A stretch of 64,000 nucleotides of DNA. It comes from Paraburkholderia ferrariae NBRC 106233. Its GTDB lineage: Bacteria; Pseudomonadota; Gammaproteobacteria; Burkholderiales; Burkholderiaceae. Below the pieces are notes generated by a model. That model searched no databases and was not told the DNA's origin. It was given only the letters and a program-made list of their open reading frames with translations. Position 1 is the stretch's first letter; each line of letters opens with the position of its first letter. Of this stretch, positions 39,033 to 46,690 are shown piece after piece. The DNA is taken from assembly GCF_000685035.1 (NCBI RefSeq), contig NZ_BAYB01000006.1, positions 62,001-126,000 of the forward strand, given 5' to 3'. Position numbers and translations under genes: made by a program.

Positions 39033-39959
39033 ATGAGCGAAGCCGCGCCGCAAGTCCTCGCGTTCGGCGAGGCGATGGTCGAATTCAATCAGGCGTCCCA
39101 GGACAAGCCCGAGTACCTGCAGGGCTTCGGCGGCGATACGTCGAACTTCTGCATTGCCGCCGCGCGCCAGGGCGTGCGCACGGGCTTCGTCTCCGCCGTG
39201 GGCGAGGACCCGTTCGGGCGCCTCCTGCTCGATCTGTGGGCGCGCGAGGGCGTCGATACCGCTACCGTGCGCCTCGACGCAGCGGCACCCACCGGCGTTT
39301 ATTTCGTCTCGCACGGCCCGAACGGGCATGCGTTCGACTATCTGCGCGCGGGCTCGGCGGCAAGCCGCTACGCGCCGCGCGATTTGCCGCGCGAAGCACT
39401 CGCGGCGGCGCGCGTGCTGCATCTTTCCGGCATCAGCGTGGCGATCAGCAACACGGCCTGCGACGCAGCGTTTGCCGCGATCGATCTCGTGCATGCGGGC
39501 GGCGGCCAGGTGAGCTTCGATACGAACCTGCGGCTCAAGCTCTGGCCGCTGCCGCGCGCGCGGGCCGTGATGAGCGAAGTGCTGCGCGCCACCGACATCT
39601 GCCTGCCGAGCTGGGACGACGTGACGGCGCTCACGGGGCTCGACGACCGCGATGCGATCGTCGACTGGCTGCTCGCGCGCGGGCCGCGCGTGGTGGCCCT
39701 GAAGCTCGGCAAGGAGGGCGCCTATGTGGCGACCGCCGGCGAGCGGCGTCTCGTGCCGGGCCGCGCGGTCGCGGCGGTCGATGCGACGGGGGCGGGCGAC
39801 TGCTTCGGCGGCGCATTCATCGCGCGCCTCGTGTCGGGCGACGACCCGTTCGCGGCGGCGCGTTACGCGAATACGGCGGCGGCACTTTCGACGCTGGGCT
39901 TTGGCGCCGTTGCGCCGATTCCGCGTCGCGAGGCGGTCGAAGCCATGCTGGCCGCGTAA
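39033..39959 (+). CDS. PfkB family sugar kinase, probable 2-dehydro-3-deoxygluconokinase
   Basis: 308 residues. PfkB signature 1 (GGDTSNFCIAAARQGVRTGFVSAVGEDPFG) and signature 2 (DATGAGDCFGGAF, catalytic Asp256) are both present. The start motif LAFGEAMVEFN and the GVYFVSHGPNGHAFDYLRAGSAASRY stretch resemble KdgK, which phosphorylates 2-keto-3-deoxygluconate. No Entner-Doudoroff or sugar-acid genes adjoin, so specificity is tentative. It starts 5 nt after the rimO stop and is probably co-transcribed. Confidence 0.8.
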   Translation: MSEAAPQVLAFGEAMVEFNQASQDKPEYLQGFGGDTSNFCIAAARQGVRTGFVSAVGEDPFGRLLLDLWAREGVDTATVRLDAAAPTGVYFVSHGPNGHAFDYLRAGSAASRYAPRDLPREALAAARVLHLSGISVAISNTACDAAFAAIDLVHAGGGQVSFDTNLRLKLWPLPRARAVMSEVLRATDICLPSWDDVTALTGLDDRDAIVDWLLARGPRVVALKLGKEGAYVATAGERRLVPGRAVAAVDATGAGDCFGGAFIARLVSGDDPFAAARYANTAAALSTLGFGAVAPIPRREAVEAMLAA

Positions 39960-40011
39960 GCGGCCACCAGGTCGCCGTCCGGCGCACGGCTCACTCGAAG
40001 GTAGGAAACCG

Positions 40012-40614
40012 ATGGAAAACTCGACCTTGAAGCAAGGGATCGCCGCTACGCGCGGCATGCGCCGGATGGCTTGCGCGCTCGCCGTGGCGGCGTTTGCCCT
40101 GCCTTTGTCCGCACGCGCGCAGAACGCGGTTGACCCCGTGAAAGCACTGGCCGCGCCGCCGCCGATCTCGTTGCCGCTCAAGCCGAACCCCGAATTCGCG
40201 CAGTTTCCGCGCTATGTGGGCATGCTCGGCAAGCGGCAGATCGTGATGCGGCTCGGACCGAAGACCGACGACCCGAGCGGCGTGCACGGCGAGTATCAAT
40301 TCACCGACACGGGCGAGGTCATCCTGATCGCGGGCGACCGCGAGGGCACGACGCTCGAAGGCGAGGAGTCGAACGACGGCACGCACATCACCGGCAACTG
40401 GGTGGGGACGTTCTCGCCCGACGGCACGGTGTCGGGCGAGCGCATGGAAGTGGACGATTCCAACCCGGTCGATTTCGAGCTGAAGCCGCTTGCGGCCGGG
40501 CAGCCGGTGCCGGCACCGACACCGGCTGCCGCCGCGGCGCCTGCGGCGGCTCCCTCGGCACCCGCGGGCGCCCAGCCCGTGGGCGGCGTCAGCAATCTCA
40601 CCACCGGTCAATAG
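40012..40614 (+). CDS. exported protein of unknown function
   Basis: 200 residues. A signal peptide ending in ARA-QN is followed by a compact region with FPRYVGMLGKRQIVMRLGPK and repeated beta-strand-like GEY, GEV and GNWVGTF segments, then a low-complexity Ala/Pro tail (APTPAAAAAPAAAPSAPAG). I do not recognise the family. The pattern could be a lipid-binding-like or beta-barrel-like periplasmic fold. AGGAAA lies 4 nt before the ATG. The gene lies 52 nt downstream of the kinase and 33 nt upstream of the lyase-like gene. Confidence 0.7.
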   Translation: MENSTLKQGIAATRGMRRMACALAVAAFALPLSARAQNAVDPVKALAAPPPISLPLKPNPEFAQFPRYVGMLGKRQIVMRLGPKTDDPSGVHGEYQFTDTGEVILIAGDREGTTLEGEESNDGTHITGNWVGTFSPDGTVSGERMEVDDSNPVDFELKPLAAGQPVPAPTPAAAAAPAAAPSAPAGAQPVGGVSNLTTGQ

Positions 40615-40647
40615 CCCGCCAACAGCCTGCCAACAACAGCCTGCCAA

Positions 40648-41832
40648 ATGAACAAAACCGACTCCAGCCGCGCGTTGCAGACGCGCATTCTCCATCCAGA
40701 AGGCGAGATCACGCCGGGTTTCGAGTCCTTTGCCGCGCCCGTCACGCGCGCCTCGACCGTGGTCTTTCCCGATCTGGCGACGCTGCGCGCGCTCGACTGG
40801 CGCGACGATGCGCAATGGCGCTACGGCCTGCATGCGACGCCGACCTCGGCGATGCTGGCCGGGCGGCTCGCGGCTATCGAAGGCGGCGAGCACGTGCTGC
40901 TGCAGCCTTCGGGGCTCTCCGCGATCTCGAACGTGTATTTCGGCCTCGTGAAAGCGGGCGACGACGTGCTGATTCCCGACAACGCCTATTCGCCGAACCG
41001 CGAGCATGGCGATTGGCTCGCACGCGACTTCGGCGTGACGGCACGCTATTACGATCCGCTGATCGGCGCGGGCATCGCTTCGCTGATCCAGCCCAACACG
41101 CGGCTGATCTGGATCGAAGCGCCGGGCTCCGTCACGATGGAAGTGCCCGACGTGCGCGCGATCACCGCGGCGGCGCGGGCGCGCAACGTGGTGACGGCGA
41201 TCGACAACACGTATTCGGCGGGGCTCGCGTTCAAGCCCTTCGAGCACGGTGTCGATATCTCGGTGCAGGCGCTCACGAAATACCAGTCGGGCGGCAGCGA
41301 CGTGCTGATGGGGGCGACGATCACGCGCGAGCGCGACGTGTATCTGAAGCTCAAGCAGGCGCGCATGCGCCTTGGCATCGGCGTGTCGGCGGACGATTGC
41401 TCGCTCGTGCTGCGCGCGCTGCCGAGCATGAAGGCGCGCTTCGAAGCCCACGACCGCAGCGCATTGGCGCTCGCGAGCTGGCTCAAGACGCGCGGCGAAA
41501 TCGCGGCGATGCTGCACCCCGCGTTCGAAGATTGCCCCGGCCACGCCGAATTCAAGCGCGACTTCACGGGCGCGGGCGGCCTCTTTTCCGTGGTGTTCCA
41601 GGAACGCTACAGCCCGGAGCAGATCGATACGTTCTGCGAATCGCTCGAACTTTTCGCGCTGGGCTGGAGCTGGGGCGGGGCGCACAGCCTCGTGATGCCT
41701 TACCACATCGATTCGATGCGCACGGCCTCGCGCTGGCCGCATCGCGGCACGCTGGTGCGCTTCTACGTCGGTCTCGAAGACGAAGCCGACCTGCGTGCCG
41801 ACATCGAGCAGGCGCTCGCGAAGCTGGCCTGA
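40648..41832 (+). CDS. metC: cystathionine beta-lyase (PLP, Cys/Met metabolism family)
   Basis: 394 residues, the normal size. The PLP lysine is Lys211 in ALTKYQSGGSDVLMG, with the IDNTYSAG phosphate-contact motif before it and SGLSAI at 88-93. The sequence is of the MetC branch, which cleaves cystathionine to homocysteine, pyruvate and ammonia; a related C-S lyase activity cannot be excluded. The start lies in a short run of CAACAGCCTGC repeats with no strong ribosome site. It is convergent with serB, with 64 bp between. Confidence 0.88.
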   Translation: MNKTDSSRALQTRILHPEGEITPGFESFAAPVTRASTVVFPDLATLRALDWRDDAQWRYGLHATPTSAMLAGRLAAIEGGEHVLLQPSGLSAISNVYFGLVKAGDDVLIPDNAYSPNREHGDWLARDFGVTARYYDPLIGAGIASLIQPNTRLIWIEAPGSVTMEVPDVRAITAAARARNVVTAIDNTYSAGLAFKPFEHGVDISVQALTKYQSGGSDVLMGATITRERDVYLKLKQARMRLGIGVSADDCSLVLRALPSMKARFEAHDRSALALASWLKTRGEIAAMLHPAFEDCPGHAEFKRDFTGAGGLFSVVFQERYSPEQIDTFCESLELFALGWSWGGAHSLVMPYHIDSMRTASRWPHRGTLVRFYVGLEDEADLRADIEQALAKLA

Positions 41833-41896
41833 TCGTTGTCCGATGCCCGCCGGGCACCTCTACGCCCGGCGCGCGCCCGCAGTCTGGAAATGCCGG

Positions 41897-42736
41897 TCAG
41901 AGCAGCCGCAGCAAGCCGTCGAGCCCGACGAAGTTGAACGCCACGCTCGCGGCTTCGCGCACCACCGGTTTCGCGCGAAACGCCACCGAAAGGCCGGCTT
42001 CGGCCATCATCTTCAGATCGTTCGAGCCGTCGCCCATCGCAATCGCGCGGCGCGGCTCGATGCCGAGCTGCGCGCAGGTTTGCACGAGCGTGCGGGCCTT
42101 CACGTCGGCGTTGACGATCTCGCCGCTCACGCGGCCTGTCAGCTTGCCATCGACGATTTCGAGCGTGTTCGCGTGCGTGTAGTCGAGCCCGAGGCGCGCC
42201 TTCAGGCGCTCCGTGAAGAACGTGAAGCCGCCGGAGACCAGCAGCGTCTTCAGGCCGGCCGCCTTCGCGCCTGCCAGCATCTGTTCGGCGCCCGGCGAGA
42301 GTTGCAGGCGCTCTTCGTACACGCGTTCGAGCGCGCCGGCGTCGAGCCCCTTGAGCAGCGCCACGCGGCGTGTGAGGCTTTCGTTGAAATCCTTGATCTC
42401 GCCGCGCATCGACGCTTCGGTAATCGCCGCGACCTCGGCTTTGAGGCCGCAGAAGTCGGCGATCTCGTCGATGCATTCGATCGTGATGAGCGTCGAGTCC
42501 ATGTCCATCGCAACGAGGCCGAAGTCGGCGAGCGTGCGGCCCGCTTCGACGAACGCGTAGTCGAGCCGGTGCGTGCCGCAATACACGTCGAGGTCGGCGC
42601 GCTGGCCCGGCACGGCGTCGTCGATGCGCAGGGCGTAGTCGTCGAGCGGCGTGAGGCGGCTGCCGCGCGCGAGCGCGAGAAGCGGCTTGTGGTGGACGGC
42701 AGGCAGCGGGGCGGGGCTCTGGATGACGAGATTCAT
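41897..42736 (-). CDS. serB: phosphoserine phosphatase SerB
   Basis: 279 residues, HAD superfamily. Catalytic motif DMDST (Asp78, Asp80), ECIDEIADFCGLK cap segment, SGGFTFF and MGDGSNDLKMM are typical of SerB. It makes serine from phosphoserine. The first 70 residues form an accessory region. The ATG at 42736 has no clear Shine-Dalgarno; a TACAAT box at 42798 to 42793 on the minus strand may be the -10 element. Confidence 0.94.
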   Translation of the reverse strand: MNLVIQSPAPLPAVHHKPLLALARGSRLTPLDDYALRIDDAVPGQRADLDVYCGTHRLDYAFVEAGRTLADFGLVAMDMDSTLITIECIDEIADFCGLKAEVAAITEASMRGEIKDFNESLTRRVALLKGLDAGALERVYEERLQLSPGAEQMLAGAKAAGLKTLLVSGGFTFFTERLKARLGLDYTHANTLEIVDGKLTGRVSGEIVNADVKARTLVQTCAQLGIEPRRAIAMGDGSNDLKMMAEAGLSVAFRAKPVVREAASVAFNFVGLDGLLRLL

Positions 42737-43038
42737 GTCGTGGGTGGGCAGCGGACGAAGGCGCCGCGCCCGGATGCGCGGCAAACCGCAACATTGTAAC
42801 TGCTCGAAGCGGGCGTCCGGCCGGGTGCCTGAGGCCCGGGGCTTTCGGTTGTGCGGCGCAGTGGCACGCGATCCGTCCCGCTGCACACCTTTGCGCGACG
42901 AAAGCTTGCGTTCGTTGCACAATGAAAGCTCGCGCGGCGGTCCGACGGGGGGCGGCTGCCGCATGCCGTCAACCGCACGCGCCGCGACTCGCGTCGCGCG
43001 GCGCGTCACGTGCGCCTCGCTGCGCGAGGGGAACCGGT
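42737..43038. other. divergent intergenic region between serB and the LigD-type polymerase gene
   Basis: 302 bp. Seen: the minus-strand TACAAT box for serB and a direct repeat GAAAGCTTGCG (42900-42910) and GAAAGCTCGCG (42924-42934), 24 bp apart, around a CACAAT box facing the polymerase gene. Confidence 0.5.
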
Positions 43039-44127
43039 ATGCAGGACGCTCCCAAACCCCAACATTCGACCGCCGGGCGGGCGCCGCGCCGCGCGCGGCA
43101 AGCGGCAGCAGCGGATCCGGCCGTCGCGCCCCGCGCGGCCTCTCCGGCTCCATCGCCGCGAGCGGCCGGCTCGCCGCGCAAGCCGCGTTCGACCCGGCAT
43201 CTCGCCGATCCCGGGGGCGATGCCGAAATCGCCGGTGTCGCGATCACGAGTCCCCGGCGGGTCATCGATCCCACCAGCGGCATCCACAAGCTCGATCTCG
43301 TGCGCTATTACGAGCGCGCCGCGCGCTGGCTGCTGCCGCATCTGCAAGGGCGGCCGGTTTCGCTCGTGCGTGCGCCGCGCGGCCTGGCCGGCGAGATGTT
43401 CTTCCAGCGCCATAACGGCCGCGCGCCGATTCCGGGCGTGACCCAGCACGAAGGCCTCGATCCGGGCCATCCGCCGCTCATCACGATCGATACGCTCGAG
43501 GCATTGATCGGCGCGGCGCAGCGGGACGTTATCGAACTGCACACGTGGAATGCGCAGGTCCCGGACATCGAACAGCCCGACCGCGTGGTGTTCGATCTCG
43601 ACCCCGATCCGGCGCTGGGCTGGGACCGCATGATCGAGGCGGCCGAGATGACGCGCGACTTGCTGCGCGAGCTCGGTCTTGCATCGTTCTGCAAGACGAG
43701 CGGCGGCAAGGGGCTGCATGTCGTCGTGCCGCTCGTGCCGCTTGCGCCCGATTCCGGCTGGGCCGACGCGAAAGCGTTCGCGCGCGCCGTGGCGCAGCAT
43801 CTGGCCGCGTGCGCGCCAACCCAGATCACGGCGCACATGGGACCCGAGCATCGCAAGAAGCGCATCTTCGTCGATTACCTGCGCAACGCGCGCGGCGCCA
43901 GCACGGCAGTTGCTTATGGCGTGCGCGCGCGGGCGGGGATGGGCGTGTCGGTGCCGCTTGCCTGGGACGAGCTTGGCGCGACCACGGGCGGCGCGCAGTG
44001 GACGCTGCACAACATCGACGAGCGCTTTGCCGCCCTCGCAGGCATCGATCCGTGGGCCGGTTATGCGCAGTCGAAGCAGCGCGTGACGGCCGGGCTGACG
44101 ATCGGGCTGGAGGAGCGGAGCAGGTAG
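43039..44127 (+). CDS. stand-alone LigD-type primase-polymerase (NHEJ polymerase domain)
   Basis: 362 residues. After a basic, Ala/Pro/Arg-rich tail of about 55 residues comes a complete archaeo-eukaryotic primase-like domain of the DNA ligase D type: motif I VFDLDPDPALGW (Asp186, Asp188), motif II TSGGKGLHVVVPL, and motif III RIFVDYLRNARGASTAVAY (Asp279). These catalytic residues are intact. The ligase and 3'-phosphoesterase domains normally fused in LigD are absent, and no ku gene adjoins. It probably fills or extends ends in double-strand break repair with a ligase encoded elsewhere. The ATG at 43039 has GAGGGG upstream. Confidence 0.85.
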   Translation: MQDAPKPQHSTAGRAPRRARQAAAADPAVAPRAASPAPSPRAAGSPRKPRSTRHLADPGGDAEIAGVAITSPRRVIDPTSGIHKLDLVRYYERAARWLLPHLQGRPVSLVRAPRGLAGEMFFQRHNGRAPIPGVTQHEGLDPGHPPLITIDTLEALIGAAQRDVIELHTWNAQVPDIEQPDRVVFDLDPDPALGWDRMIEAAEMTRDLLRELGLASFCKTSGGKGLHVVVPLVPLAPDSGWADAKAFARAVAQHLAACAPTQITAHMGPEHRKKRIFVDYLRNARGASTAVAYGVRARAGMGVSVPLAWDELGATTGGAQWTLHNIDERFAALAGIDPWAGYAQSKQRVTAGLTIGLEERSR

Positions 44128-44311
44128 GGGTACTGAGCGTGCTTCGCTGCTGCGCCTGCAAAAGCAGTGTGATGGCAAGCGGGATAAAACCTGGTCGGCG
44201 GGGTGCGAACCTTCGGCGCACGGCGTGCGCCGGCGAGCTAGACTAGGTGGAAGACCCACCGCCGCGTGCCGCAGCTTGCAGTGCGCGGCGGCCCCCGTCA
44301 GGAGGTGACGC

Positions 44312-44893
44312 ATGCATTGCCGCCGCTTACTCCGCTATTTACCCTATTCGCGCCGCATTCACGCGGCACTTGCCGGCGCCGCGCTTGCTGTTTCATGTGC
44401 GCTTGCACTGCCCGCGCTTGCGACCACGCCGATCAAGGTGACATCGAAAGCGGCCACCGACGGGCCGATCCGCTACACCGTGCGGGTCACGTCGAAACAG
44501 TACGGCAACGCCACGGAAACGCGCACGCTGCGCTCGGGCGACACCGACGACTTCACCTGGCGCACCACGCCGCCCGGCGGCCCCGTGCCGGCGCCCGACG
44601 GCTGCCCGGACAACGCCTCGCTGCCGCTCGACGCAAACGGCGCGATGGTGCGGGAAACGCAACTGCGCCTCGCGCCTATCGTCGACGAGCACGGCACGGC
44701 GAACGTCCAGGTGAGCTTCCGCGCCCAGGCGCCGCGCGGCACGCGCAGCGTGGCGCACGGCGGCGCGACGCTGACCTGTCCCGACGCCGTGTCGTACAGC
44801 GAGGTGGTGCGCTTCTCGATGCCGACCAACGGCACGGCGAAGCTCGTGACGCTCGGCGACGGCACCCAGCTCTCGATCTCCGCACAACGTTAG
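44312..44893 (+). CDS. small exported protein of unknown function
   Basis: 193 residues. A signal peptide (AALAGAALAVSCALALPALA) precedes a mature domain of mostly beta-strand character with IKVTSKAATDGPIRYTVRVTSKQYGNATETRTLRSGDTDDFTWRT and two cysteines (PDGCPDN, LTCPDAV) that could form a disulfide. I do not recognise it. The start is certain: a perfect AGGAGGTGA lies 4 nt before the ATG, the strongest ribosome site seen in the window. It is convergent with the fetAB genes. Confidence 0.75.
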   Translation: MHCRRLLRYLPYSRRIHAALAGAALAVSCALALPALATTPIKVTSKAATDGPIRYTVRVTSKQYGNATETRTLRSGDTDDFTWRTTPPGGPVPAPDGCPDNASLPLDANGAMVRETQLRLAPIVDEHGTANVQVSFRAQAPRGTRSVAHGGATLTCPDAVSYSEVVRFSMPTNGTAKLVTLGDGTQLSISAQR

Positions 44894-44915
44894 CGGTCGG
44901 GCCGCCCTGGAACGG

Positions 44916-45746
44916 CTAGCGCCATGCCACACGCTTTTTCGCACCCGCGCTTCGCTCGACGAGGCGCGAAGCGAGAAAGCGATGCTCGGCCGAGAACACG
45001 CGCCGGTACGCGAGCAGCACGGCGCCCACGGTGCCGAGCGCCGACGAAGCCGCGATCAGGAACATGATCACGATCTGGTAGCGCACGGCCTGCAACGGTG
45101 ACTGGCCCGCGAGCACCTGACCCGTCATCATGCCGGGCAGGCTCACCACCCCCACCACGGCCATCTGGTTGAGCGTCGGAATCATGCCGGCGCGCACCGC
45201 CTCGCGCGCGGGCGCCTGGGCCGCTTCCCAGCGCGTCGCGCCGAGCGCCAGCGCGCTGTCCACGCGGTCGCGCCGCGCCGTGAGTTCCTGCGTCATGCGC
45301 TCGACGCCGAGCGAAACGCCGGTCAGCGTGTTGCCGAGAATCATGCCGAGGATCGGAATTGCATACTGCGGCTCGTACCACGGGCGAATGCGGATCACGG
45401 CGAAGAGCCCCACGGCAGCCACGAGCCACGCGCTCACCCAGATCGAGACGATGCTGTCGACGCGCTGTCCCGCATAGGTGCGCTCGCCGCGATCCGAACC
45501 GGCGACGCCGGCGATCAGCGTCATCAGCGCCATGAGCGCGAGCACGACGTACCAGCGGTCGAACGCGAACACCCAGCCGAGCACATAGCCGATGGCGAGC
45601 AACTGGACCACGGTGCGCACCGCGGCCCAGGCGAGCTTGCGTTCGAGGTCGAGCTTGAGCAGCACCGAGGCGGCGCCGTTCACGAAGACGAGCAGCGCCG
45701 CGATCGCTACGTCGCCGAGGCCCAGGTTCTGGAGGACGGGACTCAT
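44916..45746 (-). CDS. fetB: FetB-like iron export ABC transporter permease
   Basis: 276 residues, about seven transmembrane segments, with the UPF0014/FetB pattern: VRTVVQLLAIGYVLGWVF, IPILGMILGNTLTGVSLGVERMTQEL and LNQMAVVGVVSLPGMMTGQVLAGQSPLQAVRYQIVIMF. In Escherichia coli FetAB exports iron and protects against peroxide stress. The ATG overlaps the fetA stop, so the two are translationally coupled. The C-terminus is basic. Confidence 0.88.
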   Translation of the reverse strand: MSPVLQNLGLGDVAIAALLVFVNGAASVLLKLDLERKLAWAAVRTVVQLLAIGYVLGWVFAFDRWYVVLALMALMTLIAGVAGSDRGERTYAGQRVDSIVSIWVSAWLVAAVGLFAVIRIRPWYEPQYAIPILGMILGNTLTGVSLGVERMTQELTARRDRVDSALALGATRWEAAQAPAREAVRAGMIPTLNQMAVVGVVSLPGMMTGQVLAGQSPLQAVRYQIVIMFLIAASSALGTVGAVLLAYRRVFSAEHRFLASRLVERSAGAKKRVAWR

Positions 45747-46519
45747 CGAAGCACTCCGCCGCCGGCAGGGGGCGACATTCGCGCCGTGGCAGGGCCGGTG
45801 TCGGCATCGAGCACGCCGGCCTTCATCGTGAGATGCCGGTTGCCCACGCGCGCGGCCTGAGCGGGATCGTGCGAAACCCATACCGTGGCGCGCGCCGTGC
45901 GGGCGCGCTCGAACCAGCCGCTCACCAGCGCTTCGACGGCGCGTGCGGACTCGGGGTCGAGCGAGGCGGTGGGTTCGTCGAGCAGCAGGGCGTCGGGGTC
46001 GAGCTGAAGCACGCGCACGAGCGCGACGATCTGTGCTTCGCCCCCGGAGAGCTCCGAGGCGTCGCGTCCGGGAAAGTCTGCGGGCCTTCCCGCGGCTTCG
46101 AGGAGCGCGCCGGCGCGCGCCGCGTCGAAAGCCACGTCGCGATAGACCGCGAGCGAATAGGGGTAGCGCAGATTGTCCTCGACGCTGCCGTCGACGAGCG
46201 CGGGCCGCTGCCGGACGTAGGCAATATGGCGGCGAAAGCGCGGAATGTTTTGACGCGCGACCGGCGTGCCGCGCCACAGCACTTCGCCGCCATCGAGCGG
46301 ATCGAGCAGGGCGAGGGCGCGCAGGAATACGCTCTTGCCCGAGCCGGACGGCCCGGTCAGCACGGCGCGCTCGCCCGCATACAGCGCGAAGTTGGCGGGA
46401 TGGAGCAGATATTGGCCGCTCGTCGAGGCACGGCGCTGAATCTGCCGGGCTTCGACGAGCCGCGTGCGGCGGGCCGGGGCGCTCTCGTTCTGCTGGCTGG
46501 AATCGGGTGATGGGGTCAT
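45743..46519 (-). CDS. fetA: FetA-like ABC transporter ATP-binding protein
   Basis: About 258 residues from the ATG at 46519. Walker A GPSGSGKS, signature ELSGGEAQ, Walker B ALLLDEPTASLDPES and switch VSHDPAQA are present; the partner is the overlapping FetB permease. Start choice is uncertain: ATGs at 46567 and further upstream are in frame, but the longer version would make three noncoding-looking 13-bp repeats (46573-46611) part of the gene, and none of the starts has a good ribosome site. Family members export iron. Confidence 0.85.
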   Translation of the reverse strand: MTPSPDSSQQNESAPARRTRLVEARQIQRRASTSGQYLLHPANFALYAGERAVLTGPSGSGKSVFLRALALLDPLDGGEVLWRGTPVARQNIPRFRRHIAYVRQRPALVDGSVEDNLRYPYSLAVYRDVAFDAARAGALLEAAGRPADFPGRDASELSGGEAQIVALVRVLQLDPDALLLDEPTASLDPESARAVEALVSGWFERARTARATVWVSHDPAQAARVGNRHLTMKAGVLDADTGPATARMSPPAGGGVLR

Positions 46520-46572
46520 CGAAGGATGGCAAACAAAAGCGCCCACCGGCATGCTGCGTTGCGGCATGATGG

Positions 46573-46611
46573 CGGCTGCAATAAACGGCTGCAATAAACG
46601 GTTGCAACAAA
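46573..46611. repeat. three tandem 13-bp repeats between fetA and asmA
   Basis: CGGCTGCAATAAA occurs twice exactly (46573-46585, 46586-46598), followed by the variant CGGTTGCAACAAA (46599-46611). They lie in the divergent fetA/asmA interval, where an operator or a polymerase-slippage tract is possible. Confidence 0.9.
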
Positions 46612-46690
46612 CAGCAGCACTAAGCGGGAGCAGGCATGCAGGCTGCTCCCGACAGGTCTGGCAAGAACAACGCAGAAATACGGAGAGCGT

